From Pseudomonadota bacterium (lineage in GTDB: Bacteria; Pseudomonadota; Alphaproteobacteria; Rhizobiales; Hyphomicrobiaceae): a DNA stretch of 5,183 bases. Below the pieces are notes generated by a model that had not been told where the DNA came from, made no database searches, and worked only from the letters and a program-made list of their open reading frames with translations. The stretch is taken from NCBI GenBank assembly GCA_021812845.1, contig JAKAML010000138.1, positions 1-5,183 on the forward strand, in the 5' to 3' direction. Shown piece after piece: positions 1-5,183 of the stretch (within the stretch, counting starts at the first letter, position 1; the number at the start of each line of letters is the position of its first letter). The translations under genes were made by a program, and so were the position numbers.

Positions 1-442
1 CCGCGAGCAGGCGCTCCCCGAGGCGGAAGTCGCCGCCGCGCGGCCGGATGTGCTCGCCGTCGGGCGTGCCCTCGCGCACGAAGAGCGTTGCGCCGTCGCG
101 CCGGGTGTTCTCCTGGATCACGATCGCGTCGGCGCCCCGCGGCACCGGCGCGCCGGTGAAGATGCGCACGGCCTCGCCACAGCCGACAGTTCCCGCAAAT
201 CCGCGGCCCGCGGCCGCCTCGCCGATCACTCTCAGCGTCGCGGGCAGCGTCGCGACGTCGGCCGCGCGCACGGCGTAGCCGTCCATGGCCGAGGCATCGA
301 AAGGCGGCTGCGTCAGGCGCGCGCCGACGTCCTCGGCCAGCACGCGGCCGGCCGCGTCGAGGATCGGCACGCGCTCGGCCGCGAGCGGCGCCGCACCCTC
401 GAGCACCTGCGCGAGCGCCGCCTCGACCGACAGCATCGCCAT
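1..442 (-). CDS. moeA: Molybdopterin molybdenumtransferase MoeA, N-terminal part (cut by window edge)
   Basis: MoeA inserts molybdate into adenylylated molybdopterin, the last common step of molybdenum cofactor synthesis in the cytoplasm. Only the first 147 residues lie in the window; the gene continues past position 1. The translation starts MAMLSVEAALAQVLEG and carries the family signature PPFDASAMDGYAV (about residues 46-58). It continues with RIFTGAPVPRGADAIV (about 93-108) and IRPRGGDFRLGERLL (about 132-146). These align in order with the N-terminal half of E. coli MoeA, including the SAMDGYA and TGAPVP blocks. The ATG at 442-440 follows the moaC stop after one nucleotide, and an AAGGG Shine-Dalgarno lies 8 nt upstream inside the end of moaC, so the two are very likely co-transcribed and translationally coupled. 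The start could be the second Met two codons later. Family assignment is secure; completeness cannot be judged. Confidence 0.93.
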   Translation of the reverse strand, partial: MAMLSVEAALAQVLEGAAPLAAERVPILDAAGRVLAEDVGARLTQPPFDASAMDGYAVRAADVATLPATLRVIGEAAAGRGFAGTVGCGEAVRIFTGAPVPRGADAIVIQENTRRDGATLFVREGTPDGEHIRPRGGDFRLGERLLA

Positions 443-443
443 C

Positions 444-950
444 TCAGCGGCCCTTCGCCGGAACGGCGGCGCCGGCATCCGCCCGCCACGTTCCGGACCG
501 GCCGCCGGTCTTCTCGACGAGCCGGATGCCGTCGAAGCGCATCGCCTTGTCGGCCGCCTTCAGCATGTCGTAGATCGTCAGGCAGGCGACCGCGACCGCG
601 GTCAGCGCCTCCATCTCGACGCCGGTCTGGCCGGAGACCCGCACTTCGGCCGACACGCGGATCCCGGCCGGATCGCGGCTCGGGGCGAAGTCGACGGTGA
701 CCTTGGTGATCGCCAGCGGATGGCAGAGCGGGATCAGCTCGTGCGTGCGCTTGGCGGCCATGATGCCGGCGATCCGCGCTGTGGCCAAGACGTCGCCCTT
801 CCTGGCTTCGCCCGTCTCGACGAGCGCCAGCGTCGCGGCGGACATGGCGACGAAGCCTTCCGCGACGGCGGTGCGGTGCGTCACGTCCTTGGCCGAGACG
901 TCGACCATGTGCGCCTCGCCCTGCGCGTTGAGATGAGTGAGCTTGGGCAT
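444..950 (-). CDS. moaC: Cyclic pyranopterin monophosphate synthase MoaC
   Basis: MoaC converts 3',8-cyclo-7,8-dihydro-GTP, made by MoaA, into cyclic pyranopterin monophosphate, an early step of molybdenum cofactor synthesis. The 168-residue product is close to the usual family length and matches E. coli MoaC nearly without gaps in its first 130 residues. It begins [20 protein letters not shown] and contains IPLCHPL (73-79), GVEMEALTA (110-118) and TIYDMLK (125-131). The catalytic Lys51, His77, Asp128 and Lys131 all fall at the same numbers as in E. coli. The reading frame is open further upstream, but the ATG at 950-948 is where homology starts, with a weak GGCGAG ribosome site about 6 nt before it. 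moeA follows after 1 nt. The gene normally sits directly behind trpC in Alphaproteobacteria; here trpC is 3.2 kb away, so moaC needs its own promoter in the 951-1200 gap. Confidence 0.96.
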   Translation of the reverse strand: MPKLTHLNAQGEAHMVDVSAKDVTHRTAVAEGFVAMSAATLALVETGEARKGDVLATARIAGIMAAKRTHELIPLCHPLAITKVTVDFAPSRDPAGIRVSAEVRVSGQTGVEMEALTAVAVACLTIYDMLKAADKAMRFDGIRLVEKTGGRSGTWRADAGAAVPAKGR

Positions 951-1158
951 CGGGAACTCGCCGGGAGATGGCCCGAGGCACGGCCGCGGGCGGGGACCAG
1001 GAGTGTTTAGTGTACCCCGCCCGAGGGGTCCAGGGGACGCCCGCCGGGCGAACGTCGCCGGGGACAAGGCCCGCCCGCAAGTCGTTGATCTGCAACGGTT
1101 CGATGTGCGTGCGGTTGCGTCCCGGGCCGACATGAAGATCCATCACGCCCGGCCCGGC
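951..1158. other. Divergent intergenic region between moaC and the lipid-remodelling operon
   Basis: About 210 nt with no supported gene, followed by the Pho-box-like repeat. Transcription must leave this region in both directions. On the minus strand a TACACT hexamer (1014-1009) resembles a sigma70 -10 box and would give moaC a leader of roughly 50 nt, but no convincing -35 box lies 16-19 bp upstream. A perfect short inverted repeat ACCCC/GGGGT (1014-1018 and 1025-1029, 6-nt loop) and the palindrome CGCCCG-C-CGGGCG (1038-1050) are visible. Both are easily expected at this GC content. I saw no riboswitch fold, tRNA or mobile-element end. Confidence 0.4.
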
Positions 1159-1176
1159 CTGTCACACGACTGAAAC
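1159..1176 (+). promoter_or_regulatory. Candidate Pho box (PhoB binding site) upstream of plcP
   Basis: The 18-bp element reads CTGTCAC-ACGA-CTGAAAC: two 7-bp direct half-sites with an 11-bp period, the exact layout of the PhoB box (consensus CTGTCAY, 4 AT-rich bp, CTGTCAY). The first half matches 7 of 7; the second matches 5 of 7, with mismatches at its fourth and fifth positions. The spacer is less AT-rich than the consensus, as expected in this genome. It is oriented toward plcP-btaA-btaB, whose homologues are induced by phosphate starvation through PhoB in Sinorhizobium meliloti. The oddity is position: it ends only 24 nt before the ATG at 1201. A -10 box at the normal distance would sit near 1187-1192 and transcription would begin almost at the start codon, implying a leaderless message. 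No good -10 hexamer is seen there. Confidence 0.5.
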
Positions 1177-1200
1177 AGGACTCTGCGCTTGGTGGCGGCC

Positions 1201-2076
1201 ATGAAGGACTGCCTCGACACGCCGGGCCATCAGGGCCATCAGGGCCATCAGGGCCTCGCGCGCCGCCCTTATCGCGCGATCTTCGTGTCCGACGTCCACC
1301 TCGGGACGCGGACCGCCCGGGCGGCGCCGCTACTCGACTTCCTCAAGCACCACGACGCCGACGTCATCTACCTGGTCGGCGACATCGTCGACTTCTGGAA
1401 GGTCCGCCGCGGGCCGCATTGGCCGCAGACGCACAACGACGTGGTGCAGAAGCTCCTGCGCCGCGTGCGCCACGGCACCCGCCTCGTCTACGTCCCGGGC
1501 AACCACGACGAGGGCCTGCGCGACTTCGCCGGGATGCGCTTCGGCGGCATCGAGGTGCTGCGGTCGGCGATCCATCGCGCCGGCGACGGCCGCACCTACG
1601 TCGTCATGCACGGCGACGAGTTCGACGTCGTCATCCGCACGGCGAAGTGGCTCGCGTTCCTCGGCGACCGCGGCTACGAGCTGGCGCTGTGGCTCAACAA
1701 TCCGCTGAACTGGGTCCGGCGTCGCCTCGGGTTCGGCTACTGGTCGCTGTCGGCGTACCTGAAATACAGCGTCAAGCGGGCGGTCAGCTTCATCGGCGCG
1801 TTCGAGGAGGCGGTGGCTGCCGAAGCGCGGCGGCACGGCGCCGACGGCATCATCTGCGGTCACATCCATCATCCGTCCGACCGCCTGATCGACGGCATCA
1901 GGTACCTCAACTGCGGCGACTGGGTGGAAAGCTGCTCGGCGCTCGTCGAGCACGACGACGGCCGCATCGAGCTCGTCCACTGGCGGCAGAACGCGCCGGC
2001 CGAGACGCCGCACGTGCCCGCTACACCGTCGTCGCCGATAGACACATCCACCGAATTGACCATCGCGGGGGCCTGA
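1201..2076 (+). CDS. plcP: PlcP-type metallophosphoesterase (phospholipase C of lipid remodelling; LpxH-like family)
   Basis: Predicted soluble calcineurin-like metallophosphoesterase of 291 residues. The metal-binding motifs are in order: SDVHLG (30-35), GDIVD (60-64), GNHDE (100-104), HGDEFD (137-142) and GHIHH (220-224). The family is usually annotated UDP-2,3-diacylglucosamine diphosphatase, but the stretches HNDVVQKLLR, YVPGNHD, FGGIEV, AKWLAFLGDR, GHIHH and GDWVES resemble S. meliloti PlcP. PlcP cleaves phosphatidylcholine and related lipids to diacylglycerol plus phospho-head-group when phosphate is scarce. Placement 4 nt before btaA, which consumes diacylglycerol, supports that role. 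No signal peptide or membrane segment is seen. Residues 9-18 are a Gly-His-Gln repeat, and about 30 residues of Pro/Thr/Ser-rich tail follow the conserved end. The start is uncertain: TTG 1189 has AGGA 8 nt upstream, GTG 1192 is also in frame, and ATG 1201 has GGTGG 5 nt upstream; ATG is preferred. Family is sure; substrate is inferred. Confidence 0.85.
   Translation: MKDCLDTPGHQGHQGHQGLARRPYRAIFVSDVHLGTRTARAAPLLDFLKHHDADVIYLVGDIVDFWKVRRGPHWPQTHNDVVQKLLRRVRHGTRLVYVPGNHDEGLRDFAGMRFGGIEVLRSAIHRAGDGRTYVVMHGDEFDVVIRTAKWLAFLGDRGYELALWLNNPLNWVRRRLGFGYWSLSAYLKYSVKRAVSFIGAFEEAVAAEARRHGADGIICGHIHHPSDRLIDGIRYLNCGDWVESCSALVEHDDGRIELVHWRQNAPAETPHVPATPSSPIDTSTELTIAGA
1224..1255 (+). repeat. 9-bp tandem repeat inside the 5' end of plcP
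   Basis: Three perfect copies of GGGCCATCA (1224-1232, 1233-1241, 1242-1250) and five bases of a fourth. Read in frame it encodes Gly-His-Gln three times, then Gly-Leu. Since the unit is three codons long, gain or loss of copies would change length without breaking the frame. It lies before the conserved phosphoesterase domain, which starts about residue 24, so it is probably tolerated rather than functional. Confidence 0.85.
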
Positions 2077-2080
2077 TTCC

Positions 2081-3328
2081 ATGACCATGACCACCACCAC
2101 GACCGTGGCGCCGGACGCCATCGGGACATCGACGCTCCTGACCGAGGCCGTGCATCGCAGCAGTGGCTGGTCGGCCGAGGGTCTCTCGGAGCGGCTCTTC
2201 ACCGCAGCCTTCGGCGGGCTCGTCTATGCGCAGATCTGGGAGGATCCCGTCGTCGATCTCGAGGCGATGGCGCTGCGGCCCGACAGCCGCGTCGTCACGA
2301 TCGCCTCCGGCGGCTGCAACGCGCTGAGCTACCTCACGGCGGGCCCCGCCGAGGTCGTCGCCATCGATCTCAACGCCGCCCACGTCGCGCTGAACCGGCT
2401 CAAGCAGGCAGCCGTGCGGTCGCTCGATCACGCCGGCTTCCAGTCCTTCATCGAGGGCCGCGCCGATGATCCCGCGGGCGTCTTCGACCGGCGCATCGCG
2501 GCCGACCTCGATGAGGCGACCCGCGACTACTGGACCGGGCGCGACCGCCTCGGCCGGCGGCGCATCACGGCCTTCGGGCGCAACATCTACCGCACCGGAC
2601 TGCTCGGCCGCTTCATCGGCGCGGCGCACCTCCTGGCGCGCGCGCTCGGCGTCGATCCGCGCGGCATCCTCGCGGCGCGCGACGTCGCCGAGCAGCGCGC
2701 CTTCTTCGAGGCCCGGCTGTCGCCGCTGTTCGAGCGGCGGATCGTGCGGCTGATGCTGAGGAGCCCGGCGTCGCTGTTCGGTCTCGGCATCCCGCCGGCG
2801 CAGTATCGTGCGCTCGGCACCGCCGGCCCGACCATGGCCGACGTGGTCCGCGAGCGACTCCGCCGGCTCGCCTGCGACTTCCCGCTCCGAGAGAACTACT
2901 TCGCCTGGCAGGCCTTCAATCGCGCCTACGGCCCGGCCGGGAGCGCGCCGCGGCCGCTCTATCTGCAGGCGTCCTGCTTCGGCGCCGTGAAGGCCAACAT
3001 CGATCGCCTTTCGGTCGTCCACGGCTCCCTGACGAGCTATCTCGAGGCCGCCGCACCGGGCCGCTTCGACCGCCTCGTGCTGCTCGACGCGCAGGACTGG
3101 ATGTCGCCCGCCGAGCTGACGCGGCTGTGGCGCGCGATCGACAGGGCAGCGGGCCCCGAGGCGCGCGTGATCTTCCGCACGGCCGGCACGGCCAGCATCC
3201 TGCCCGGCCGCCTGCCGCCGGACCTGCTCGCGCGGTGGAGCTATCGCGAGGCCGAGTCGGCGGCACTCCACGCCCGCGACCGCTCGGCCATCTACGGCGG
3301 CTTCCATCTCTATGTGCGGGCGCACTGA
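2081..3328 (+). CDS. btaA: S-adenosylmethionine:diacylglycerol 3-amino-3-carboxypropyltransferase BtaA
   Basis: BtaA transfers the 3-amino-3-carboxypropyl group of S-adenosylmethionine to the free hydroxyl of diacylglycerol, giving diacylglyceryl-homoserine, the first committed step to the betaine lipid DGTS. The 415-residue product is about the usual length for bacterial BtaA (DUF3419 family). Diagnostic segments are LVYAQIWEDP (47-56), the SAM-binding glycine loop TIASGGCNALSYL (73-85) with the acidic AIDLN (94-98) behind it, LLDAQDWM (334-341), VIFRTAG (368-374) and the C-terminal RSAIYGGFHLYV (401-412). The first ten residues are a Thr-rich, poorly conserved leader. ATG 2081 is chosen, with a GGGGG ribosome site about 9 nt upstream (2067-2071); the ATG two codons later is an alternative. 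It starts 4 nt after the plcP stop and ends 3 nt before btaB, so one message is likely. No transmembrane helix is evident; it should act at the inner membrane surface. Confidence 0.95.
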   Translation: MTMTTTTTVAPDAIGTSTLLTEAVHRSSGWSAEGLSERLFTAAFGGLVYAQIWEDPVVDLEAMALRPDSRVVTIASGGCNALSYLTAGPAEVVAIDLNAAHVALNRLKQAAVRSLDHAGFQSFIEGRADDPAGVFDRRIAADLDEATRDYWTGRDRLGRRRITAFGRNIYRTGLLGRFIGAAHLLARALGVDPRGILAARDVAEQRAFFEARLSPLFERRIVRLMLRSPASLFGLGIPPAQYRALGTAGPTMADVVRERLRRLACDFPLRENYFAWQAFNRAYGPAGSAPRPLYLQASCFGAVKANIDRLSVVHGSLTSYLEAAAPGRFDRLVLLDAQDWMSPAELTRLWRAIDRAAGPEARVIFRTAGTASILPGRLPPDLLARWSYREAESAALHARDRSAIYGGFHLYVRAH

Positions 3329-3331
3329 GCC

Positions 3332-3976
3332 ATGACCGACGCGGCTGCCCGCATGGACCGCATGTACCGGTTCCAGCGCCACATCTACGACCTCACGCGG
3401 CGGCCGTACCTGATCGGCCGCATGGCGCTCGTCGACGGCCTCGCGCCGCCCTCCGGCGGCAGCGTGCTCGAGGTCGGGTGCGGGACCGCGTGGAACCTCG
3501 TCCGGGTCGCCCGCACCTATCCGAGCGCCCGGTCGTTCGGCATCGACGTCTCGCCGGCCATGCTGGCGACGGCCCGCCGCCGCATCGCAGCGGCGGGACT
3601 GGCGGATCGCATCGCGCTCGCCGCGGCGGACGCGACGAATTTCGACACGGCGCGCCTGTTCGGCGTGGCGACGTTCGATCGCGTGGTCCTCTCCTACACC
3701 CTGTCGATGATCCCGGCCTGGACGCTGGTGCTGTCGCGGGCCCTCGACCACGTCGCGGCGGACGGCGAGCTGCACGTCGTCGACTTCGGCGACGGCCAGG
3801 GGCTGCCGTCGCTGGCGCGCGCCGGCCTCCACGCCTGGCTCGCGCGGTTCGATGTGACGCCGCGGGCCGGGCTCGAGCGCGAGCTCGCGCGGCTGAGTGG
3901 CGCGCGCGGCCGGGACTGCACCCACGCCGACATCCTGGGCGGCTACGCGCAGCGCGCGATCGTCACGCGGCGCTGA
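3332..3976 (+). CDS. btaB: Diacylglyceryl-homoserine N-methyltransferase BtaB
   Basis: BtaB methylates the amino group of diacylglyceryl-homoserine three times with S-adenosylmethionine to form diacylglyceryl-N,N,N-trimethylhomoserine (DGTS), completing betaine lipid synthesis. The 214-residue protein is a small class I methyltransferase. Motif I is VLEVGCGTAWNL (45-56), followed by the acidic strand GIDVS (70-74), AAAD (97-100) and motif IV-like FDRVVLSYTLSMIP (115-128). HVVDFGDG (148-155) follows. The N-terminal MDRMYRFQRHIYDLTRRPYL (8-27) is characteristic of BtaB and separates it from generic methyltransferases such as PmtA or UbiE. The ATG at 3332 is chosen; internal Mets at residues 8 and 11 could serve, and no strong Shine-Dalgarno is visible, so translation may depend on coupling to btaA, whose stop is 3 nt upstream. 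It is the last gene of the operon, facing trpC. Confidence 0.94.
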   Translation: MTDAAARMDRMYRFQRHIYDLTRRPYLIGRMALVDGLAPPSGGSVLEVGCGTAWNLVRVARTYPSARSFGIDVSPAMLATARRRIAAAGLADRIALAAADATNFDTARLFGVATFDRVVLSYTLSMIPAWTLVLSRALDHVAADGELHVVDFGDGQGLPSLARAGLHAWLARFDVTPRAGLERELARLSGARGRDCTHADILGGYAQRAIVTRR

Positions 3977-4026
3977 CGACCGGCCGCCGCGCCGACGTTC
4001 ACGCGCGGAGGCTCGTCGCGACCGCC

Positions 4027-4069
4027 GGGCTCGTATTCGCGAGCAGAAGGCCCGCGAGCAGTGGGCTCG
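4027..4069. repeat. Paired short hairpins with shared arms in the btaB-trpC gap
   Basis: GGGCTCG occurs at 4027-4033 and 4063-4069, and GCGAGCAG occurs at 4039-4046 and 4054-4061 between them. The arms are complementary, so two adjacent 5-bp stems can form: GCTCG/CGAGC with a 6-nt loop (4029-4044) and CGAGC/GCTCG with a 5-nt loop (4055-4069). The symmetric arrangement between converging genes suggests a transcription-end structure or a small duplication. The arms are short and GC-rich, so chance is possible. Confidence 0.4.
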
Positions 4070-4085
4070 ACCTCGGCGGCATTCC

Positions 4086-4106
4086 CGACACTCCCGGGCT
4101 GTGTCG
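4086..4106. terminator. Weak candidate bidirectional terminator stem
   Basis: CGACAC (4086-4091) pairs perfectly with GTGTCG (4101-4106) across a 9-nt loop containing CCCGGG. It lies 110 nt after btaB and 57 nt after trpC, a plausible place for either transcript to end. There is no U-tract on either side, so it is not a classical intrinsic terminator. Confidence 0.2.
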
Positions 4107-4162
4107 AGCGCGACCTTGAAGTTGACGCGGGACTTGGCAGGGGTTCAACCTTCGGCTCGTGG

Positions 4163-4981
4163 TCATGACCCCCGCGCCACCAGCTCGCGCGTTGCCTCGG
4201 CCACGTCCGCCTGCCGCATCAGGCTCTCGCCGACCAGGAACGTGCGGATGCCGCACTTCGACAGGCGGGCGATGTCGGTCGGCGTGAAGATGCCGCTCTC
4301 GCCGACGACGATCTTGTCCGCGCCGACGCGCGGCGCCAGGCGCTCGGAGGTCTCGAGGGAGACCTCGAACGTCTTGAGGTTCCTGTTGTTGATGCCGACG
4401 AGGGTCGCGCCGAGGGCGAGCGCGCGGCTCGTCTCGGCGTCGTCGTGGACCTCGACCAGGGTGTCCATGCCCCAGTCCCCGGCCGCCGACATGAGCGTGG
4501 TGGCGGTCTCGTCGTCGACCTCCGCCAGGATGACGAGGATGCAGTCGGCACCCCACGCCCTGGCCTCGACCACCTGGTAGGGGTCGATCATGAAGTCCTT
4601 CCTCAGCGCGGGCAGTCGGCAGGCGGCGCGGGCCGTGGTCAGGAACTCGGGGGCGCCCTGGAACGAGGGGCCGTCGGTCAGGATCGACAGGCAGGTCGCC
4701 CCGCCCGCCTCGTAGGCGCGGGCCAGCGCCGGCGGGTCGAAGTCGGCGCGGATCAGGCCCTTCGACGGCGACGCCTTCTTGATCTCGGCGATGAGCGCGG
4801 TGCGGCCGCTCGCGAGGGTCGAGCGGATCGCGCCGGCGAACGGGCGGACGGGCCCCGCCGAGCGCGCGTACTCGGCCATCACCTGCAGCGGGTTCCGCGC
4901 CTTGGCGGCGGCGATCTCCTCGCGCTTGTAGGCGGTGATCCGGGCCAGGATGTCGGGCGGCGTGGGGGCGGGCGTGGTCAT
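4163..4981 (-). CDS. trpC: Indole-3-glycerol phosphate synthase TrpC
   Basis: TrpC closes the ring of 1-(2-carboxyphenylamino)-1-deoxyribulose 5-phosphate to indole-3-glycerol phosphate, the fourth step of tryptophan synthesis from chorismate. The 272-residue monofunctional TIM-barrel protein is of normal length. Motifs in order are [13 protein letters not shown] (11-23), [11 protein letters not shown] (65-75, catalytic Glu66/Lys68 region), [12 protein letters not shown] (126-137, catalytic Lys128), LVEVHD (175-180, Glu177), [10 protein letters not shown] (196-205), VGESGIF (226-232) and FLVGESLM (248-255). All expected active-site residues are present. The ATG at 4981-4979 gives the standard N-terminus; no clear Shine-Dalgarno is seen, and a TATACG hexamer (4994-4989) lies so close that a leaderless start is conceivable. 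In most Alphaproteobacteria trpD lies directly upstream and moaC directly downstream. Here at least 180 nt of repeat-rich sequence lies upstream, and moaC is displaced by the lipid operon. Confidence 0.96.
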   Translation of the reverse strand: MTTPAPTPPDILARITAYKREEIAAAKARNPLQVMAEYARSAGPVRPFAGAIRSTLASGRTALIAEIKKASPSKGLIRADFDPPALARAYEAGGATCLSILTDGPSFQGAPEFLTTARAACRLPALRKDFMIDPYQVVEARAWGADCILVILAEVDDETATTLMSAAGDWGMDTLVEVHDDAETSRALALGATLVGINNRNLKTFEVSLETSERLAPRVGADKIVVGESGIFTPTDIARLSKCGIRTFLVGESLMRQADVAEATRELVARGS

Positions 4982-5018
4982 GGCCGGACGTATACGCGAG
5001 GACCGCGCCGGGGGCCAG
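4982..5018 (-). promoter_or_regulatory. Possible trpC promoter region (weak)
   Basis: The short stretch between the trpC start and the tandem repeat contains the 8-bp palindrome CGTATACG (4989-4996), the only AT-containing patch nearby. On the minus strand it supplies TATACG, a 4-of-6 match to a -10 box, 7 nt before the start codon. No recognisable -35 box lies 16-18 bp upstream, where the tandem repeat begins. Real promoter activity is uncertain. Confidence 0.2.
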
Positions 5019-5108
5019 TGGGGCAGGCGATTGGGGCAGGCGATTGGGGCAGGCGATTGGGGCAGGCGATTGGGGCAGGCGAGTGGGGGGGCGAGAGGGG
5101 CAGGCGAA
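5019..5108. repeat. 13-bp G-rich tandem repeat (minisatellite) upstream of trpC
   Basis: The unit TGGGGCAGGCGAT is repeated perfectly four times (5019-5031, 5032-5044, 5045-5057, 5058-5070). A fifth copy (5071-5083) differs only in its last base. Then come a 12-nt degenerate copy (5084-5095), a copy with two changes, AGGGGCAGGCGAA (5096-5108), and a decayed trace to about 5120. Thirteen bases is not a codon multiple, and no supported gene covers the array, so it is noncoding. Perfect copies lie nearest trpC and decayed ones far from it, as expected if the array grows at one end. Each unit puts a GGGG run on the plus strand every 13 nt, which could form G-quadruplex or slipped structures. It starts 38 nt upstream of the trpC ATG. 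Confidence 0.93.
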
Positions 5109-5183
5109 AGGGGGCGCCATGTCGCGTCGGGAGCGGGGCCAGCCCTGCACTCCGCCGGAGGCTCACTCTGAGGACCGAGATCG
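5109..5183. other. Right-edge sequence, no gene assigned
   Basis: The last 75 nt continue from a decayed repeat copy into unassigned sequence. One minus-strand frame reads six codons and then a TGA at 5165-5163, which could be the tail of an upstream gene such as trpD. Six residues are too few to recognise anything. Confidence 0.2.

Larger units (their letters stand above)
3977..4162. other. Convergent intergenic region between btaB and trpC
   Basis: 186 nt between the stop codons of two converging genes, with no supported coding sequence. It should contain terminators for both directions. Several short inverted repeats are present (listed separately), none followed by a T-run on either strand, so intrinsic termination is not clearly shown and Rho-dependent ends are possible. 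It is also the right-hand junction of the inserted lipid operon. I saw no terminal inverted repeats, integrase remnant or tRNA end. Confidence 0.5.

Noticed and set aside
50..1010. Plus-strand open frames over moeA and moaC
   Set aside because: Arg/Ala-rich shadows; the minus strand encodes unmistakable MoaC and MoeA with catalytic residues in place.
951..1158. Molybdenum cofactor riboswitch upstream of moaC
   Set aside because: Only trivial GC-rich stems are present, with no multi-helix conserved core that I can recognise.
1330..2202. Minus-strand open frame of 290 codons opposite plcP
   Set aside because: Val/Asp/Arg-rich composition with no motif; an antisense shadow of a clear metallophosphoesterase.
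2021..3925. Long minus-strand open frame of 634 codons opposite btaA and btaB
   Set aside because: Its translation is an Arg/Ala/Glu/Asp-rich low-complexity chain with no domain, and it covers two well-recognised genes. Such antisense frames are expected in very GC-rich DNA.
3332..3976. btaB as phosphatidylethanolamine N-methyltransferase PmtA
   Set aside because: The N-terminal MDRMYRFQRHIYDLTRR segment and the position directly after btaA are BtaB traits.
5019..5108. CRISPR array
   Set aside because: Units of 13 bp are contiguous with no unique spacers, and no cas gene is near; this is a simple tandem repeat.
3999..5150. Minus-strand frame of 383 codons covering trpC and the tandem repeat
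   Set aside because: It is out of frame with trpC, is Arg/Pro/Gly-rich, and runs through the repeat only because all frames there lack stops.
5163..5183. 3' end of trpD on the minus strand
   Set aside because: Expected by synteny, but the window shows only six codons and a stop, with no recognisable TrpD residues.

Overview
The window looks like chromosomal DNA from a very GC-rich alphaproteobacterium. This rests on GC-dominated third codon positions, the conserved trpC/moaC/moeA neighbourhood known from that class, and the closest recognisable families (PlcP, BtaA and BtaB of the Sinorhizobium/Rhodobacter type). No genus can be named from sequence alone.

Layout: moeA (cut by the left edge) and moaC are on the minus strand at 1-950 and form a two-gene molybdenum-cofactor unit with a 1-nt gap. 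A divergent intergenic region (951-1200) follows, ending in a Pho-box-like direct repeat. Next comes a plus-strand operon at 1201-3976: a PlcP-type metallophosphoesterase, btaA and btaB, with gaps of only 4 and 3 nt. A short convergent intergenic region (3977-4162) holds small inverted repeats. trpC is on the minus strand (4163-4981). Upstream of it lies a 13-bp G-rich tandem repeat (5019-5108), and then the window ends.

How the genes work together: the plus-strand operon reads as a complete membrane-lipid replacement pathway for phosphate shortage. PlcP would strip the phosphorylated head group from phosphatidylcholine or phosphatidylethanolamine to release diacylglycerol. BtaA would add the 3-amino-3-carboxypropyl group of S-adenosylmethionine, and BtaB would methylate the amine three times to give the phosphorus-free betaine lipid DGTS. 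The possible Pho box just upstream fits control by PhoB. The flanking trpC and moaC-moeA genes are housekeeping genes that are usually adjacent in Alphaproteobacteria, so the lipid operon appears to have been inserted between them in the opposite orientation. All enzyme families here are known. The points of interest are the arrangement, the possible PhoB site and the two tandem repeats.
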